Below, in pieces: positions 27,485-36,168 of a stretch of DNA of 64,000 nt. Position numbers and translations under genes: made by a program. The stretch is from an uncultured Macellibacteroides sp. (GTDB lineage Bacteria; Bacteroidota; Bacteroidia; Bacteroidales; Tannerellaceae), in contig NZ_OY762974.1 in the NCBI RefSeq assembly GCF_963667135.1, positions 248,001 through 312,000 of the forward strand. The letters run 5' to 3'. The stretch's first letter is position 1. Each line of letters starts with the position of its first letter. The notes below the pieces were generated by a model that ran no database searches, was not told the DNA's origin, and saw nothing but the letters and a program-made list of their open reading frames with translations.

Positions 27485-29035
27485 ATGTTAGACTCTACTT
27501 TAAAAGATCAGCTAAAAAATATTTTTGCAGGATTAGATGCGACATACACTCTTGCTATTTCTGTATCTGGCCAACATGAAAGCCGGAACGAGCTATTGGA
27601 AATGATGAATGATGTAGCCGACTGTTCAGAAAAAATTGTGTGTGAGGTTTACGAAGGCGATGGATTGGAATTTGCAATACTGAAAGACGGACTGAAGACC
27701 GGAATTACGTTTCGGGGCATACCAAACGGTCATGAATTTACATCTTTTTTACTTGCCATTTTGAATCTGGACGGTAAAGGCAAAAACATACCCGACGAAA
27801 GTATACGTAATAGGGTCAAAGCGTTGAAAGGTCCTATAAAACTGACTACCTATGTTTCACTTTCTTGCACAAATTGCCCAGATGTGGTGCAGGCATTAAA
27901 TGTCATGGCGACTCTGAACGGGCAAATCAATCATGAAATGGTTGACGGTGGACTTAATCAGAAAGAAGTCGATGCATTAAAGATTCAGGGAGTACCTTCG
28001 GTATTTGCCGACGGTAAACTGATTCATGTGGGTCTCAGTGATTTTGGGGAATTGCTTGCTAAGCTTGAAGCTGAATATGGCATAACTGAGGATAACTCGG
28101 AAAAACCCGTAAAGAATTACGATCTGATAGTGGTAGGCGGAGGTCCTGCCGGGTCTGCAGCGGCTATTTATTCTGCCCGAAAAGGGTTAAAAGTTGCTAT
28201 GCTGGCCGAAAGAATAGGTGGTCAGGTAAAAGAAACGGTTGGAATCGAAAACCTTATTTCTGTGCCCACAACTACCGGTCAGGAACTGGCTAGTAATCTA
28301 ATGGCACACATTAACGATTACCCGATTGACATATTGGAGCACCGTCGGGTGGAAAAAGTGGTGGTAGATGGTAAAGAAAAGGTTCTTTCGGTATCCGGCG
28401 GTGAAAAGTTTACAGCTCCAGCACTGATAGTAACGACTGGTGCAAGCTGGCGAAGACTAAATGTTCCGGGTGAATCGGATTATATTGGCCGGGGTGTTGC
28501 GTTCTGTCCTCACTGCGATGGTCCGTTTTATAAAGGTAAACACGTAGCAGTAGTAGGTGGTGGTAATTCTGGTATCGAAGCTGCGATTGATCTGGCCGGT
28601 ATATGTAGCAAAGTCTCCATATTTGAGTTCCACAGCGAACTGAAAGCGGATAAAATCTTACAAGAAAAAGCAGGCAGTTTGCCTAACGTTGAGATATTCC
28701 TCAATTCTCAGACTACCGAAGTAGTTGGCAACGGAAGCAAAGTAACAGGCCTGCTGGTGAAAGATCGTCTCACCGAAAAAGAACATCAGATTGAGCTGGA
28801 TGGTATTTTTGTACAAATTGGTTTAGCCCCCAACAGTGGCATATTTAAGGAGGTTGTTGAAACGAACCTTTCCGGAGAGATTGTGATCGATTCGCACTGT
28901 CGGACAAATATACCGGGAATATATGCAGCGGGAGATGTATCTACCGTTCCGTTCAAACAGATTATCATTGCAATGGGCGAAGGAGCCAAAGCATCGCTTG
29001 CTGCTTTCGAAGACCGCTTACATGGGGTTCTTTAG
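27485..29035 (+). CDS. ahpF: Alkyl hydroperoxide reductase subunit F
   Basis: 516 residues. The N-terminal double thioredoxin-fold domain has SCTNCPDVV near 127; a linker leads to the FAD-binding part with [19 protein letters not shown] near 217, the redox pair FCPHCDG near 343, the NAD-binding [14 protein letters not shown] and the C-terminal [15 protein letters not shown]. It passes electrons from NADH to AhpC. Confidence 0.96.
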   Translation: MLDSTLKDQLKNIFAGLDATYTLAISVSGQHESRNELLEMMNDVADCSEKIVCEVYEGDGLEFAILKDGLKTGITFRGIPNGHEFTSFLLAILNLDGKGKNIPDESIRNRVKALKGPIKLTTYVSLSCTNCPDVVQALNVMATLNGQINHEMVDGGLNQKEVDALKIQGVPSVFADGKLIHVGLSDFGELLAKLEAEYGITEDNSEKPVKNYDLIVVGGGPAGSAAAIYSARKGLKVAMLAERIGGQVKETVGIENLISVPTTTGQELASNLMAHINDYPIDILEHRRVEKVVVDGKEKVLSVSGGEKFTAPALIVTTGASWRRLNVPGESDYIGRGVAFCPHCDGPFYKGKHVAVVGGGNSGIEAAIDLAGICSKVSIFEFHSELKADKILQEKAGSLPNVEIFLNSQTTEVVGNGSKVTGLLVKDRLTEKEHQIELDGIFVQIGLAPNSGIFKEVVETNLSGEIVIDSHCRTNIPGIYAAGDVSTVPFKQIIIAMGEGAKASLAAFEDRLHGVL

Positions 29036-29052
29036 TATAATAAAAATAGTAG

Positions 29053-29098
29053 AAAAAAATTCAGAAAGGTTAGTTAGTCTATCTTCCTGAATTTTTTT
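29053..29098 (+). terminator. Terminator after ahpF
   Basis: AAAAAATTCAG pairs with CTGAATTTTTT (29087-29097) around a loop of about 22 bases, ending in a T-run. Confidence 0.7.
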
Positions 29099-29266
29099 GT
29101 TTTATCTGATTAGTTTTCATTTCAGATGCAATTACAGTTAAATATTTATATCTATCTTTACACATAGTATAATTTCAAACCATTGCGCATTCTTTATGAA
29201 AGAACAGGCTGCAGATTAAAATTTGTAGCCTTACATATAACAACTTGCTAAAAACCACTAATTAAA

Positions 29267-30136
29267 ATGAAATTATCAGGGATTCTCATTGCATGCATGA
29301 TACTGGGAAATGTATCAACACTATTTGCCCAACGTGGGTCTGTCGACGAAAGTTGTACAATTGAAAGCAAAATCATGAAACAAACCATGCATTATGCTGT
29401 TTATCTTCCTGACGGATACAATACATCAACTCGTACATATCCGGTCCTTTACTTGCTTCATGGTATGTCCGGCAATCAAACCAGCTGGGTGCAGCAAGGC
29501 GATGTAAACCGGATAGCCAGCAAAACGATAGCTAGCGGCGCAGCTCCGGAGATGATTATAGTTATGCCTGATGGTCGGAACGATTGTTACGTTAACAGTT
29601 ACGACAATTCTGTACGTTACGAAGATTATTTTTTTCAGGAGTTTATTCCTGAAGTGGAAAAAAGTTTCCGCGTGCAGAAAAACTTACGGGCTGTTGCCGG
29701 TTTATCAATGGGTGGATATGGTTCTCTTTACTATACATTTTCTCATAAGGACATGTTCAAAGCTTGTTATGCGATGAGTGCGGCGGTTTATATACCTGAG
29801 AAGAATGGCAATCGAAGTGATTTGGAAAAGAAAGTGATGGGTCCGGATGATGCAGAAGGTACTCCTCCTTATTTCCGTTCGCATTGCATACAGGAAATGG
29901 CTAAAAACATAGAATTAAAGAAAAATGAGTGGGGAGGTATCGACTTTCCAAGTCTTTATATTGACTGCGGTGACGATGATTTCCTTTTATTACCCAATTT
30001 ACAATTAGTTGAAATACTTAAAAACAAAAATGTTCCTTTTGAATTCCGCGTTCACGACGGTGCCCATACCTGGGACTACTGGCGCAATGCTTTAGAAGAC
30101 GCGCTTGTCTTTGTTGGAAAAAGATTTAGAGAATAA
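29267..30136 (+). CDS. Secreted esterase, alpha/beta-hydrolase (esterase D/XynZ-like), copy 1
   Basis: 289 residues with a signal peptide (to about FAQ, residue 22). The family motifs are YPVLYLLHGMSGNQTSW near 63-79 (oxyanion region), the nucleophile in VAGLSMGGYGSLYYT near 143-157, the likely acid in YIDCGDDDF near 228, and the His in HDGAHTWDYWRN near 265. PF00756 enzymes include acetylxylan and feruloyl esterases and other carbohydrate esterases. A close paralogue follows 102 bases later. The pair probably deacylates a glycan; the ester type is unknown. Confidence 0.87.
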   Translation: MKLSGILIACMILGNVSTLFAQRGSVDESCTIESKIMKQTMHYAVYLPDGYNTSTRTYPVLYLLHGMSGNQTSWVQQGDVNRIASKTIASGAAPEMIIVMPDGRNDCYVNSYDNSVRYEDYFFQEFIPEVEKSFRVQKNLRAVAGLSMGGYGSLYYTFSHKDMFKACYAMSAAVYIPEKNGNRSDLEKKVMGPDDAEGTPPYFRSHCIQEMAKNIELKKNEWGGIDFPSLYIDCGDDDFLLLPNLQLVEILKNKNVPFEFRVHDGAHTWDYWRNALEDALVFVGKRFRE

Positions 30137-30238
30137 AAGAGTTAGCATGCAGTAATTCTAAAATCGTATTTATATTTTTGAACTAAATTAAAACCACCTA
30201 CAACCGTTACATTTAAGACCAATTAATGATTATCTAAT

Positions 30239-31102
30239 ATGAAAAAATTACATCTTGTCTGCATTATGCTTTTGTTGGCAACAACAACTTTCTCTCAGCG
30301 TGGAACAGTTAATGACAGTTACACCATTGAAAGCAAAATCATGAAACAGACCATGCATTATTCTGTCTATTTTCCTGAAGGTTATGCAACGTCCTCTCGT
30401 TCTTATCCCGTTCTTTATCTGCTTCACGGCATGTTCGGAAGCCATACCGGTTGGGTGCAGGAAGGAGAAGTAAACCAAATTGCAAGCAAATTGATGGCTT
30501 GTGGAGCAGCTCCGGAAATGATTATAGTAATGCCCGAAGGACGAAACGATTTTTACATCAATAACTACGACAGTTCTGTGCGTTACGAAGATTATTTCTT
30601 TCAGGAGTTTATGCCTGAAATAGAAAAGAATTTCCCAATAGATAAAGCCTCCCGTGCAATAGCTGGTTTATCAATGGGTGGCTACGGATCTTTATACTAC
30701 ACATTCTCTCGTCAGGATTTGTTCAAGGCGTGTTATGCAATGAGCGCAGCTGTGCTTACATTCGAGAAAAACGGAAAAAGAACTGACTTCGATAAGAATC
30801 TATGGGGACCGGACGATGCAGACGGCTCTCCTGCTTATTTTCGCACTCACAATTTAGTCGAAATGGGTAAAAAGCTTGAAATGAAAAAGAATATGCGGGG
30901 TACACCCGAATTTCCTAAAATATATATTGACTGTGGTGATGATGATTTTCTTTTGTTGAACAACTTTCAACTGGTTGAAGTTCTCAAAAAGAAAAATATC
31001 CCCTTTGAATTCCGCGTTCACGACGGTGCTCATACCTGGGACTACTGGCGCAATGCTTTAGAAGATGCCCTTGTCTTTGTTGGAAAAGCGTTCAGAGGTT
31101 AA
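30239..31102 (+). CDS. Secreted esterase, alpha/beta-hydrolase, copy 2
   Basis: 287 residues, a tandem duplicate of the preceding gene. The nucleophile motif IAGLSMGGYGSLYYT, the acid loop YIDCGDDDF and the His motif HDGAHTWDYWRNALEDAL are kept, and the last ~50 residues are almost identical. The regions that differ are the lid part (about 170-220) and the loop after LLHGM (FGSHTGW instead of SGNQTSW), so the copies may differ in acyl or sugar preference. A terminator follows. Confidence 0.87.
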   Translation: MKKLHLVCIMLLLATTTFSQRGTVNDSYTIESKIMKQTMHYSVYFPEGYATSSRSYPVLYLLHGMFGSHTGWVQEGEVNQIASKLMACGAAPEMIIVMPEGRNDFYINNYDSSVRYEDYFFQEFMPEIEKNFPIDKASRAIAGLSMGGYGSLYYTFSRQDLFKACYAMSAAVLTFEKNGKRTDFDKNLWGPDDADGSPAYFRTHNLVEMGKKLEMKKNMRGTPEFPKIYIDCGDDDFLLLNNFQLVEVLKKKNIPFEFRVHDGAHTWDYWRNALEDALVFVGKAFRG

Positions 31103-31228
31103 TTTACAAAAGACCTTACGTTTACCGCGAAAGCAGAGGCAGCCACACATGGTTAAACTGGCGAATTTATTTATCGGAGTTCGCGTCTTTATTATTTAAG
31201 TAATAGCGAAAGGTTTTATTGTATGTAA

Positions 31229-31275
31229 GATTCCCTGTAAAGCTGAGATTATTTCAGTTTTACAGGGAATCTTTT
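31229..31275 (+). terminator. Terminator after the esterase pair
   Basis: GATTCCCTGTAAA (31229-31241) pairs perfectly with TTTACAGGGAATC (31259-31271), with an inner CTGA/TCAG extension and a TTTT tail. It lies in the convergent gap with the sulfatase. Confidence 0.85.
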
Positions 31276-31294
31276 ATTAAATCAGCGGTTGAGT

Positions 31295-32824
31295 CTATTG
31301 CTTTGCTTTCTCTTTATCAAGAATTAGTTGCAGGCTTTTTACTTTTTCAGGATATCTGGCTACCTGGTTTACTTTCTCTCCACGGTCTTTCTTTAGATTA
31401 TAAAGCTGTGGTTCTTTGCTGTTTCCAAGTTCCGTATTGGTAAGTTTATTATACGCCGGACCATTACCCGGAGCAATGTATTTCCACTCGCTATTTGATA
31501 CCGATAACGAACCAGCTTGCTCGATAACATACTCCCGCCCTATTTTTGTCTTGCCCAACAGCGTAGTAAGATAATTACGGCTATCCGGAGCTACTCCTTC
31601 TTGTATTGGTGTTTCTGTCAAAGCGGCAAGCGAAGCAAACAAATCAACCTGAGAAACTAATGCGGTTGATACGCTTGATTTAACTTTCGAAGGCCAGCTT
31701 ACAACAAAAGGAATCCTTGTCCCCGCTTCGAAATTACTATACTTACCTCCACGAAAGTCACCCCAGGGCCTATGATTTCCTAATAATTCGACAGCCCTGT
31801 CCTGATAACCATCGTCTACAACCGGACCATTGTCGCTGGTTAAGACAATAAGCGTATTTTCTGAGAGTCCAAGCTTTTCAAGAGTTTTCAGAATCTCGCC
31901 TACGCTCCAGTCAAATTGTAACAAAGCATCGCCTCTGGCTCCCATACCACTCTTTCCAGCGAAACGAGGATGTGGAACGCGAGGTACGTGTGCGTCATTC
32001 GTGGCAAAATAAAGAAAGAATGGTTTATCTCTATTGTTTTCGATAAACTGAACTGCCTTGGAAGTAATGCTATCGGCAATATTTTCATCTTTCCAAAGGG
32101 CCTGCTTTCCACCTTTCATATATCCGATACGCGATACCCCATTAACAATGGCCTGATCGTGACCGTGATTCACACTTGGCTTTAAAACAGTCAGCATTTC
32201 AGGATGGTCTTTCCCCAGCGGCTCACCCGGAAAAGGTTGCACGTAACTAACCTGAATTGGATCGTTGGGATCAAGATTTACCACCCGCTGATTTTCAACA
32301 AAAACACAAGGAACCCGGTCGCCCGTAGCCGCCATAATATAGGAATAATCAAAACCGATATCTTTTAAACCTGGAGTTATAAATCCATTCCAGTCCTGTG
32401 TTCCGGCTTTATCACCCAAACCGAGATGCCACTTGCCAACAGCACCAGTATAATAACCGGCCGTTTTAAACATGTCTGCAACAGTGGTTTGTTCCGGACG
32501 AATAATCATGCCCGCATCACCCGTGGCAATACCCGTGTCATTGCGTCGCCAGGCATATTGACCCGTAAGGAGTGAATAACGCGAAGGAGTGCTTGTTGCC
32601 GCCACTGCATGCGCATCGGTAAATCGAATTCCTTGAGAAGCTAATTTATCCACATTAGGCGTATGAATCGTTTTCTCTCCATAACAACTCAAATCACCAT
32701 AGCCAATATCATCAGCCAAGATAAAAATAACATTGGGACGTTCCGTTTGCTGCGCAAACAATGCAGCTGCAGGAGCCATAAGTGTGGTACCTATTTGCAA
32801 CAGGCTGAATAAGTTTTTCTTCAT
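31295..32824 (-). CDS. Ser-type sulfatase (S1 family), secreted
   Basis: 509 residues from the ATG at 32824; the frame is open to a TTG upstream, but the ATG gives a normal signal peptide (MKKNLFSLLQIG...LFAQ). The family start RPNVIFILADDIGYGDLSCYG has the metal-binding Asp pair. The modification site is STPSRYSLLTG, with Ser in place of Cys, so maturation needs an anaerobic sulfatase-maturing enzyme (anSME), which is not in the window. VGKWHLG and LTSDNGP carry further metal and sulfate ligands. It probably desulfates a glycan in the periplasm. It closes the minus-strand run of PUL 2. Confidence 0.93.
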   Translation of the reverse strand: MKKNLFSLLQIGTTLMAPAAALFAQQTERPNVIFILADDIGYGDLSCYGEKTIHTPNVDKLASQGIRFTDAHAVAATSTPSRYSLLTGQYAWRRNDTGIATGDAGMIIRPEQTTVADMFKTAGYYTGAVGKWHLGLGDKAGTQDWNGFITPGLKDIGFDYSYIMAATGDRVPCVFVENQRVVNLDPNDPIQVSYVQPFPGEPLGKDHPEMLTVLKPSVNHGHDQAIVNGVSRIGYMKGGKQALWKDENIADSITSKAVQFIENNRDKPFFLYFATNDAHVPRVPHPRFAGKSGMGARGDALLQFDWSVGEILKTLEKLGLSENTLIVLTSDNGPVVDDGYQDRAVELLGNHRPWGDFRGGKYSNFEAGTRIPFVVSWPSKVKSSVSTALVSQVDLFASLAALTETPIQEGVAPDSRNYLTTLLGKTKIGREYVIEQAGSLSVSNSEWKYIAPGNGPAYNKLTNTELGNSKEPQLYNLKKDRGEKVNQVARYPEKVKSLQLILDKEKAKQ

Positions 32825-32930
32825 TAAATACTTAGCTTTTTGTTTATATAAATTTGTTCCGGCTTTTAATCGGACCAAATATACAAAATTATCTTAAGAA
32901 CAGTCTTAACGGTAGGCTAACTCAACCTAT

Positions 32931-35900
32931 TCACTGAAGCAGATGCACAATAATAGTAAAATCATTATCATTAACGTTATCTATTTCATCAAGTAATTTT
33001 CGGGCTTTCTCAACATCGCCCTTGTATATAGCTGTACTCCATTGAACTACTTTTTCATTAGGTTGTTGTTTATTCCATTCTTCAACCATACGATCTGCCC
33101 GATCAACATCTCCGGTTTTGCAAAGAGATAATGCGATCATCAATTCGTTTAAATTAAACGATCCACTATAAAAGCTCGCTTTTTCAATTACTTTCTTGTA
33201 AAAAATTTCCGCCTGTTTTGGGTTTCCTTGCTTGAAATAAACAGATGCAAGAATAAAATTCTCCAGACATTCATCGATATCGCTGTCATATGGTTTACCG
33301 ACACCTAGGTTTTCGATCCATATTTTAGAATTCTCAACGAAACGAATCGCTTTAGAATATTGTTTTTTCTTTAGAAAATCTATTGCCTGATATAAGTTAG
33401 CCTCCCGATAAATAACCCGACCTTCGTAAGCTCCTTCATTTGGTAATACTTTAAGTCGTTTCAAAACAGCAATACATTCAACATACTTCGCATTAACACA
33501 TAACGATTTAGCGTATTTTAGCCCAATTACATAATTTTCAGGAAACTTTATAAAACAACGTTGGGCTACCTTTTCGGCATTTTCTTTATCTCTCGATTCA
33601 AGGTAATAATTTATTAAAGCAAGTCCAGTTCTCCAAGATTGCTCCAATTGCTCTGCTTTCTGAATATCTGCCAGCTTATCCTGTCCGGATTTTAGCATGG
33701 CGCGGCAGAGATACAAAGGAACGTATGAAGACTCATTGCATTCATTTAATAAATTCAATGCTTGATCCTTATTTCCCTGACTCCAGTAAAGCATAGCGGT
33801 ATAGTAACGGCTCTTCCATGAATTCGTTTTTGAAACCGCCCATTCCAAAGCATTAAGCTCTTCAGGGCGAAAAGGAAATACAAAGTCCGGCGACAACTGC
33901 TCAGCTTTTTTGAGCATTTCTTTTGCGTCAGCCTCTTTTCCCAACTGATGCAATATTAAAGCTGAACGATACAATGCAATAGGGTGATCGGATGCCAGAC
34001 TAAATAGATGAAGAGCTTCTTCAGTACAATTTATAGCTTCATACCATCCGGCAATTTCCTGATAAGTTTCAAAAGGCAATTCACTTCGTATCATAGAAGA
34101 GAAAATTTTCAGACGATCCGGGTCTTTACTCTGCAAACAAGCTTCGTAACGTATAAAATGGTTTAGCGGCAACTCTTTCTCAACCGAGGCTATCAGTTTT
34201 TTAACTTCTACATTGTTCCCACTATACCGATAGGCCACCAATAAGGATTGGATTGCATCAAAGTTCTTGGGATTACTTTCCAGACTCCTGGAGGCATAAT
34301 GAATAGCTTTTTGCCAATTTTTTTCATACAAGAAACATTGAGCCAGCATACTATAAGCCGAAGTTTTATAACCTTGTGAATAAGAAGCAATAGAAAAACC
34401 ATCTTTAGCATCCGTCAGATTACCTATTTTTTTATTAATCAGCCCATACAAATAATTAGCCTCACCATTATAGGTATCCATACTAAGAGATTGCCTGGCA
34501 AAAGAGAGACCGTCGTTATATCTGGACGTCCGATAACAAAGAGATGCCATTTTAATCAATGCCGGCAGATAATATGGATCTTGCTTCAGACAATCGCTGA
34601 ACATCTTTTCAGCTTTAGTATACATCTTCTGATTCATCAGCTGTTCTCCATTTACATACTTTCCATATACCGAATTCCAATCGAAATTTTCCGGCAACTT
34701 GGTAGGACGATTCAGGTTGTTGTCTCCCGGAGCGTCAGACCAAACCAATTCATCGTTTCCAATTACCACTTTCAGGTTTAAAGTAGTATCTTTCAAGATT
34801 ACAGACTTTTTCCATGTTTCAAATACCTCCAGGTCAAACGATTCCTTATAAAGTATACTATCTCCGGCATAAACAGTTATCGGAGATAGAATCTTTTGCA
34901 AGGGACAAAAAGCCAGTTCCGCTTTTCCATCCTTACGAATTACACTCAATGTTCCTAATGGACTTACCTTGGAAATACCATCCGTACCCTTTACTGGAAA
35001 CCAATATTCCTCCCAACTGTCTGTTAGCTGAGGCAAAAAGGCAAAATGCTTATAAGGAGAATAAGAACTGTTTGTAGTCGGCTGGTTAAACATGCGACCC
35101 GATTGTAACTCAACATATTGTCCATCGGAATCAGTGAGCAAGTCTTCCCAAATTGCGCCCGAACGGGACAAGCCCCACAAAAATATTTTCATACCCAGTT
35201 TATCATCATAAGGAGCATAATGAACGGAACCGAAATTATCATCATGCCAGTAAGCTCCGTAGAAATCATTATATTTACCTAATACGTGATAAGACTTAGC
35301 CCCTCCGAAATTATTCTTTTCATACCATGAAATTTCCCGGCCAAGCTCATCCTTCGGAAAGGAATGAACATCTCCTCCATGACCTATATAATGCTGTCCC
35401 GGATAACAAAACTCAAGATTTCCGGCAGCTTTAAATCCTGCATTTGTCCACTGATAATAAGGTTGGTCTATAGAAGAACCATTATACCAAATCATACGCG
35501 TGGTAAAATATGCTTTATCTTTTGGTAAATTTACTTCAACAGCCCAACTGGTACGTGTAATCAATTCGATTGCGCTAATAAAACAACTAACACTGCCATC
35601 CTCATTTGTTCTCAACTGATAATCCACCGGACAGCTCGTTGTTGGAGCATGACCAATTATTCCATAATTAAATTCTATTCCACCAGATGTCCAGGCACCT
35701 CGCATGGCAATATCGCGAAATTTGACAACGTGATTATAATAAATAAATTCCTTATTAGTTGTTTTCTCAACGGCTCCCCATATTTTCCCTCCTATCTCAG
35801 GAAATAGGGTAAGCTTAATATAATCGTTCTCCATCTCTACCACTTTCCATTCTTTCTGAATTGATTTATCGGCATATCCATCAAAACGAAAATACGGATA

Positions 35901-36059
35901 ATAGAGATTCTCCGGCATAGGCACAGGATCTGGGTCCGAAAACGGATAGGTATTCATTGTTCGAACAATTTCCTTAATTGAAGATGGATTCTGAGCTTCC
36001 CCTCCGGCAGGAAATAAATATAGCACGACGGCCAACAATGGCATAATAGTATTTTTCAT
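32931..36059 (-). CDS. DUF5107-TPR protein 1 (secreted, PUL 2)
   Basis: 1,042 residues from the ATG at 36059; an in-frame GTG at 36083 is less likely because the ATG gives a good signal peptide (KNTIMPLLAVVLYLFPAGGEAQ). Residues roughly 50-370 form a DUF5107 domain of beta-sandwich, galactose-mutarotase-like character, with LFPEIGGKIWGAVEK, MRGAWTSGGIEFN and FLWGLSRSGAIWEDLLTD. The rest, from about 450, is a long tetratricopeptide array. No enzymatic function is established that I can name. Its paralogue lies just upstream. Because PUL 2 has no recognised glycoside hydrolase, this protein is a candidate carbohydrate-active enzyme or binding scaffold. Confidence 0.8.
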   Translation of the reverse strand: MKNTIMPLLAVVLYLFPAGGEAQNPSSIKEIVRTMNTYPFSDPDPVPMPENLYYPYFRFDGYADKSIQKEWKVVEMENDYIKLTLFPEIGGKIWGAVEKTTNKEFIYYNHVVKFRDIAMRGAWTSGGIEFNYGIIGHAPTTSCPVDYQLRTNEDGSVSCFISAIELITRTSWAVEVNLPKDKAYFTTRMIWYNGSSIDQPYYQWTNAGFKAAGNLEFCYPGQHYIGHGGDVHSFPKDELGREISWYEKNNFGGAKSYHVLGKYNDFYGAYWHDDNFGSVHYAPYDDKLGMKIFLWGLSRSGAIWEDLLTDSDGQYVELQSGRMFNQPTTNSSYSPYKHFAFLPQLTDSWEEYWFPVKGTDGISKVSPLGTLSVIRKDGKAELAFCPLQKILSPITVYAGDSILYKESFDLEVFETWKKSVILKDTTLNLKVVIGNDELVWSDAPGDNNLNRPTKLPENFDWNSVYGKYVNGEQLMNQKMYTKAEKMFSDCLKQDPYYLPALIKMASLCYRTSRYNDGLSFARQSLSMDTYNGEANYLYGLINKKIGNLTDAKDGFSIASYSQGYKTSAYSMLAQCFLYEKNWQKAIHYASRSLESNPKNFDAIQSLLVAYRYSGNNVEVKKLIASVEKELPLNHFIRYEACLQSKDPDRLKIFSSMIRSELPFETYQEIAGWYEAINCTEEALHLFSLASDHPIALYRSALILHQLGKEADAKEMLKKAEQLSPDFVFPFRPEELNALEWAVSKTNSWKSRYYTAMLYWSQGNKDQALNLLNECNESSYVPLYLCRAMLKSGQDKLADIQKAEQLEQSWRTGLALINYYLESRDKENAEKVAQRCFIKFPENYVIGLKYAKSLCVNAKYVECIAVLKRLKVLPNEGAYEGRVIYREANLYQAIDFLKKKQYSKAIRFVENSKIWIENLGVGKPYDSDIDECLENFILASVYFKQGNPKQAEIFYKKVIEKASFYSGSFNLNELMIALSLCKTGDVDRADRMVEEWNKQQPNEKVVQWSTAIYKGDVEKARKLLDEIDNVNDNDFTIIVHLLQ

Positions 36060-36091
36060 ACTCCTCTCATTTGTTAAAGACACGATATCTA

Positions 36092-36139
36092 AAGTATCCC
36101 AAAAGTAGTTAAGCTTATGTCATTACTTTTAGGATACTT
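36092..36139. promoter_or_regulatory. Inverted repeat with a -7 box between the DUF5107 genes
   Basis: Arms AAGTATCCCAAAAGTA (36092-36107) and TACTTTTAGGATACTT (36124-36139) match at 15 of 16 positions. The left arm holds, on the minus strand, TACTTTTG (36107-36100), a match to the TAnnTTTG -7 box for DUF5107 gene 1. No T-run follows, so this looks like an operator over an internal promoter rather than a terminator. Confidence 0.5.
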
Positions 36140-36168
36140 GGAATCAAAATTTAAATATACAATAAATC

